Part shown: positions 6,119 to 8,779 of the stretch, piece by piece
How the letters are laid out: every line of letters starts with the position of its first letter
Position numbering within the stretch: the stretch's first letter is position 1
Notes under the pieces: model-generated
The model's input: the letters and a program-made list of their open reading frames with translations, nothing else
Told to the model about the DNA's origin: nothing
Database searches by the model: none
Translations under genes and position numbers: made by a program
From: Candidatus Heimdallarchaeota archaeon
Lineage (GTDB): Archaea > Asgardarchaeota > Heimdallarchaeia > Heimdallarchaeales > Kariarchaeaceae
Assembly (NCBI GenBank): GCA_027016475.1
Contig: JALUTL010000303.1
Coordinates: 1-8,779 of the forward strand
DNA: 8,779 nt
Reading direction: 5' to 3'

Positions 6119-6949
6119 TCAGTATGGTAGGACTTTAGGTGGTTCTCCACCACCACCACCACCGCCGCCGCCAGAGGAGCATGATGGGGAGCTCCATTTT
6201 CCATTGATGAAGAAGCTGTAGAATGTGGAATCGACATATCCATAATCAATGTTTCCTTCGTGTATCCAATCAACCCAGATGCGTACTTCATATTTGTATG
6301 AATCTGATGCACGGAGGTTCCTGATTGACCCTTCCCAATGCATTCCCTTTCCTGTCCAATGGTCAAAACTTCCTGCACTCCAATAGGTTGTTCTGAAGTT
6401 TCCATCGGTTCCGACAGAGAGCGATTGAGGATTGATGAAGGTGTCGATGATGCCCAAAGCAGCACCTTGGGCAGGGTTGGCAACCAATCCTGCGATAAAA
6501 CTTCCTACTTTCCAGACGGTTCTGATTGATTCACCATCAGTTCCCTGTTCGCTGGTGGTAATTGCTGAAGAGTAAGGCAAGACATTGCTTGTCGAGATGT
6601 AACCGGAACCATAGCGATAGACACCGATATAGGCAGTTGCGCTGTAGAGAGCCAAGTTATCCCAAGCTTCATCAAATCCTGCACCGAAGCCAATGTTGAT
6701 GGAAATTGCAGATCCACTTACCAGATCAACAAGTCCGCACATTCCACTTTCTTTGATGACGGTTGAGGATGATGTCATGATTTCGACACTTATTGCAGAT
6801 GCACCAATATTGATTTTGTTTGATCCGCCACGCAAATGGTCAGCGGTTCCCCCTTGAATGGTAGGAGTATCTGCAAATGCGACATGCGATTGCATGAGAA
6901 GGCCAATGAGAAGAAAGGCCATAATGATTTTTTTGTTAAAGGCTTTCAT
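6119..6949 (-). CDS. Secreted or surface protein with signal peptide and glycine-run C-terminus, unknown function
   Basis: The start is the ATG at 6947-6949 (276 residues), chosen because GGTGAT lies three bases upstream and the sequence then opens with a textbook Sec signal peptide: MKAFNKK, a hydrophobic IIMAFLLIGLLM core, and a probable cleavage after HVAFA, before DTPTIQGG. The longer open frame to 7051 lacks such support. The mature part is rich in S, G, T, I and aromatic residues with few charges, contains WSAGSFDHWTG and a DSYKYEVRIWVDW stretch, and looks mainly beta-stranded, as in extracellular proteins. A single Cys lies in the first half and one more just before the tail. The C-terminus is SSG9EPPKVLPY, a glycine tract and short proline-rich end, perhaps a flexible tail. 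No catalytic motif or anchor is recognised. It is divergent from the helicase gene and convergent with the plus-strand paralog locus; no functional link is evident. Confidence 0.7.
   Translation of the reverse strand: MKAFNKKIIMAFLLIGLLMQSHVAFADTPTIQGGTADHLRGGSNKINIGASAISVEIMTSSSTVIKESGMCGLVDLVSGSAISINIGFGAGFDEAWDNLALYSATAYIGVYRYGSGYISTSNVLPYSSAITTSEQGTDGESIRTVWKVGSFIAGLVANPAQGAALGIIDTFINPQSLSVGTDGNFRTTYWSAGSFDHWTGKGMHWEGSIRNLRASDSYKYEVRIWVDWIHEGNIDYGYVDSTFYSFFINGKWSSPSCSSGGGGGGGGGEPPKVLPY
6146..6172 (-). repeat. Glycine-codon trinucleotide tract
   Basis: Nine consecutive glycine codons (three GGC, five GGT, one GGA on the minus strand) form a short trinucleotide microsatellite in the secreted-protein gene. 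Slippage here would change tail length in steps of one glycine without shifting the frame. Confidence 0.85.
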
Positions 6950-6952
6950 GTT

Positions 6953-6958
6953 ATCACC
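6953..6958 (-). promoter_or_regulatory. Ribosome binding site of the secreted-protein gene
   Basis: GGTGAT on the minus strand, three bases before the ATG at 6949, matches the 16S rRNA 3' end (AUCACC). It identifies the start directly before the signal peptide and argues against the upstream in-frame ATG codons. Confidence 0.65.
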
Positions 6959-6994
6959 ATAGGCATTGAGCCTAAAGAAAAAACAGCAAATGCG

Positions 6995-7002
6995 CATAAA
7001 AA
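6995..7002 (-). promoter_or_regulatory. Possible TATA box of the secreted-protein gene
   Basis: TTTTTATG on the minus strand lies about 49 bases before the ATG at 6949. Transcription starting about 25 bases downstream would give a leader of roughly 20-25 bases that includes the GGTGAT site. The match to the archaeal box is moderate. Confidence 0.35.
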
Positions 7003-7103
7003 CGCAGCGTGAAACCTTCAATTGGAAAATTTTTGGGAAATGGAATTCCAATGGAGTAGATGATGAATGAAGCGTTGTTAGGTTCTGGAATAGTATTATT
7101 CAT

Positions 7104-7111
7104 CATAAATA
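7104..7111 (+). promoter_or_regulatory. Possible TATA box upstream of the helicase gene
   Basis: CATAAATA lies 20-27 bases before an ATG-ATG at 7131-7136, the spacing of a leaderless archaeal transcript. That ATG opens only a 22-codon frame ending at TAG 7197-7199, in a different frame from the helicase, so what it drives is uncertain. It may be the original helicase promoter and start if the gene carries a frame change near 7197. Confidence 0.3.
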
Positions 7112-7173
7112 GAATTTTGGTGCCTTTGCAATGATGGAATCATTTTTTATCTTTCAAAGTAGTTCCAAACTGG

Positions 7174-8779
7174 TTGAAGAGGCAAGACACATTTCCTAGT
7201 TTAAATATCAAACAGATCTATGATTCGAGTGAGACTGACTTAATTGCAGACTTCTACATTCCAACATTGTCACGGGCAATCAGGTATGACCGGATCACAG
7301 GTTACTTTCCATCAAAAGTTTTGGTCAATTTGGGCAACGGGTTGCGTCAGTTCATTAAGAATGGAGGCAAAATACGTCTGATATGTGGTTCACAGTTGGA
7401 ACAGGAAGATGTAGAGGTTCTGGTTGCATTGGAAAGCGGCAAGCTTGAAGAGGAGATATCGTGTGAATGGCTAGACCTTCTGAATTCCCCATTGAATGAT
7501 GTAATCCTTCAAAGCAATCTGTTGGCATTGGCCTGGTTGGTTGCAAACAACAAGTTGGAGATCAAGGTGGGAATTACATCAAGAACCGACCTAACTGGAT
7601 ATTTTCACACGAAAATAGGTATCCTTCAAGACATTGATGGCAATAGGATCGGTTTTATCGGTTCCAACAATGAGACACAGTCAGGACTGGCAAGCAACTA
7701 TGAGGTGTTTGATGTTTTTTGTGATTGGAGGGGGGAAACGGAGAACGATCGTATAGACAATCATGAAAAACGGTTTTCAGAGATTTGGGAGGGAAAGAAG
7801 GAAGGCATTCGAGCAATTCCGCTTCCCAAAGCAGTAAAAGAAAAATTGGTTCAAATTTCCCAGAACATTTCAAAAGAGGAGGTCATTTCTCGGTTAAAAG
7901 AGGTTGAACAACAAATACTTTCAGAGGTAATAAGGAAAAAAATAAGCTCCGGGTGGAGATATGATGAAGACACTTACGATACATTAGTTGACAAAAAAGC
8001 ACCTAGGGACTATCAAGTTGAGGCAGTGAAGTATCTCAAAAACAGGGGCTACAATGGCATTTTGGCTATGGCAACCGGCTCAGGGAAAACGTTGACTGCG
8101 ATTTTTGCGATAAGGAACCATTTTCTGGAATTGGAACAGTCAGGGTCAAAGGAACACATAATCTATCTTGTTACAGTGCCTGACAAGACTTTGGTTACCC
8201 AATGGGTCAAAGTCCTTAGGCAATGGTCGAATTTTGTGTTCCTGGTGCATAGTGAGGCAGGCAACTGGAAAAAAAGGATCACAGATCGTTTCAAGAACGT
8301 CATTGCGACATCACACCTCACACATACATTTATCATTACAACTAACAGTTCCATGAAGGGGGTACTTCCATTAATAGATCAAAGCGGTTTCAAGACGTTC
8401 CATGTAGCAGATGAAGTTCATACTTTTGGATCACCGTTGCCTAGAAAAATTGTAGGGTCACGAAACAAAGAAATGGTTCCATGGGCAATAGGACTTTCAG
8501 CCACTCCGATAAGACCATTTGACATGGACGGAACCAACTTTCTTTACGATTATTTCGGTGTTTCGGATGAGCATGACGCATATATATTTGATCTCAAAAA
8601 GGCACAGGAGCATCAATTTCTGATACAGTACACATATCATTTTTTCCAGACACATCTAACGGATCAAGAGATTCAAGAGCTGAAGGAAATCAACAATAAA
8701 ATAGAGATCCTGTTGCAGAAGGAAAAAAGTGCAACTGTTGAAGATGCACAAAAGCGTAAGGTATTTTCATTGAAAGATG
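7174..8779 (+). CDS. Phospholipase-D-like nuclease fused to a superfamily 2 DEAD/DEAH helicase, partial
   Basis: This frame is open from after TGA 7132-7134 and runs off the right edge, giving about 535 residues from the TTG at 7174. Residues about 15-190 form a PLD-like (HKD-type) domain: IYDSSETDLIADFY at the start, a GKIRLICG strand, and HTK (H145, K147) followed by GFIGSNNET; the usual Asp is displaced by one position. The helicase domain follows: a DYQVEA Q-motif-like segment, Walker A ATGSGKT (about 298-304), a DEVH box (413-416) and motif III SATP (442-445). The second RecA lobe is cut off by the window. This fusion resembles the PLD-nuclease/ResIII-helicase proteins frequent in prokaryotic defence islands, which presumably use ATP-driven translocation with phosphodiesterase cleavage. 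The exact system cannot be named from one partial gene. The start is uncertain: no ATG occurs before the helicase core, and the TTG at 7174 has no Shine-Dalgarno. Confidence 0.82.
   Translation, partial: MKRQDTFPSLNIKQIYDSSETDLIADFYIPTLSRAIRYDRITGYFPSKVLVNLGNGLRQFIKNGGKIRLICGSQLEQEDVEVLVALESGKLEEEISCEWLDLLNSPLNDVILQSNLLALAWLVANNKLEIKVGITSRTDLTGYFHTKIGILQDIDGNRIGFIGSNNETQSGLASNYEVFDVFCDWRGETENDRIDNHEKRFSEIWEGKKEGIRAIPLPKAVKEKLVQISQNISKEEVISRLKEVEQQILSEVIRKKISSGWRYDEDTYDTLVDKKAPRDYQVEAVKYLKNRGYNGILAMATGSGKTLTAIFAIRNHFLELEQSGSKEHIIYLVTVPDKTLVTQWVKVLRQWSNFVFLVHSEAGNWKKRITDRFKNVIATSHLTHTFIITTNSSMKGVLPLIDQSGFKTFHVADEVHTFGSPLPRKIVGSRNKEMVPWAIGLSATPIRPFDMDGTNFLYDYFGVSDEHDAYIFDLKKAQEHQFLIQYTYHFFQTHLTDQEIQELKEINNKIEILLQKEKSATVEDAQKRKVFSLKD

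Noticed and set aside
6146..6172. The short CCN repeat as a CRISPR or satellite array.
   Set aside because: It is a 27-base in-frame glycine codon tract. No spaced repeats of CRISPR length occur anywhere in the window.
6091..6483. A 130-codon minus-strand frame overlapping the secreted-protein gene.
   Set aside because: It is an out-of-frame shadow. The overlapping frame has a signal peptide, a ribosome binding site and coherent protein sequence.

Overview
The window looks archaeal. Canonical TATA-like boxes (TTTAAATA, CATAAAAA) lie at the expected distance upstream of starts. Two starts carry strong Shine-Dalgarno matches (GGAGGTG and GGTGAT). The tRNA gene has no encoded CCA and ends in a T-rich tract. 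The secreted protein has a short Sec signal peptide of the kind seen in ammonia-oxidising archaea (Nitrososphaerota), but that lineage is only a guess. The archaeal call rests on motifs, not on a marker gene.

Layout: (1) 1-254, AT-rich plus-strand end of an McrC-like restriction gene, open at the left edge and ending before any nuclease motif. (2) About 170-5909, a less AT-rich block of two head-to-head loci. The minus-strand locus (2213 down to 170) and the plus-strand locus (2290 to 5909) diverge from a 76-bp gap containing one nearly palindromic TATA element. Their products are diverged paralogs: both begin with a PI-x-L-x-x-F-x-QLRL-x-P motif and share further landmarks in the same order. 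I do not recognise the family. The minus-strand copy has an HEFGH (HExxH) zinc-metallopeptidase-like motif, which is HDFGL in the plus-strand copy. (3) 5954-6028, tRNA-Ile(GAU) on the minus strand. (4) 6119-6949, a secreted or surface protein on the minus strand with a nine-glycine tract near its C-terminus. (5) About 7174 to the right edge, a plus-strand phospholipase-D-like nuclease fused to a superfamily 2 helicase, open at the edge.

The main observation is that both paralog loci seem to encode one long protein now cut into pieces. The plus-strand locus has an in-frame TAA at 3226, a -1 frame change near 3468-3519 and a second in-frame TAA at 5742, with protein-like sequence continuing each time. 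The minus-strand locus has a frame change at 813-841 and lacks roughly 90 residues relative to the plus copy there. Downstream pieces lack convincing start signals. Pseudogenisation, sequencing error or recoding could explain this; decay is my preferred reading.

An McrC fragment on one side and a PLD-helicase on the other suggest a defence-rich accessory region, into which the paralog block may have been inserted, cutting mcrC. This is inference: no integrase, transposase or clear attachment repeat is visible.
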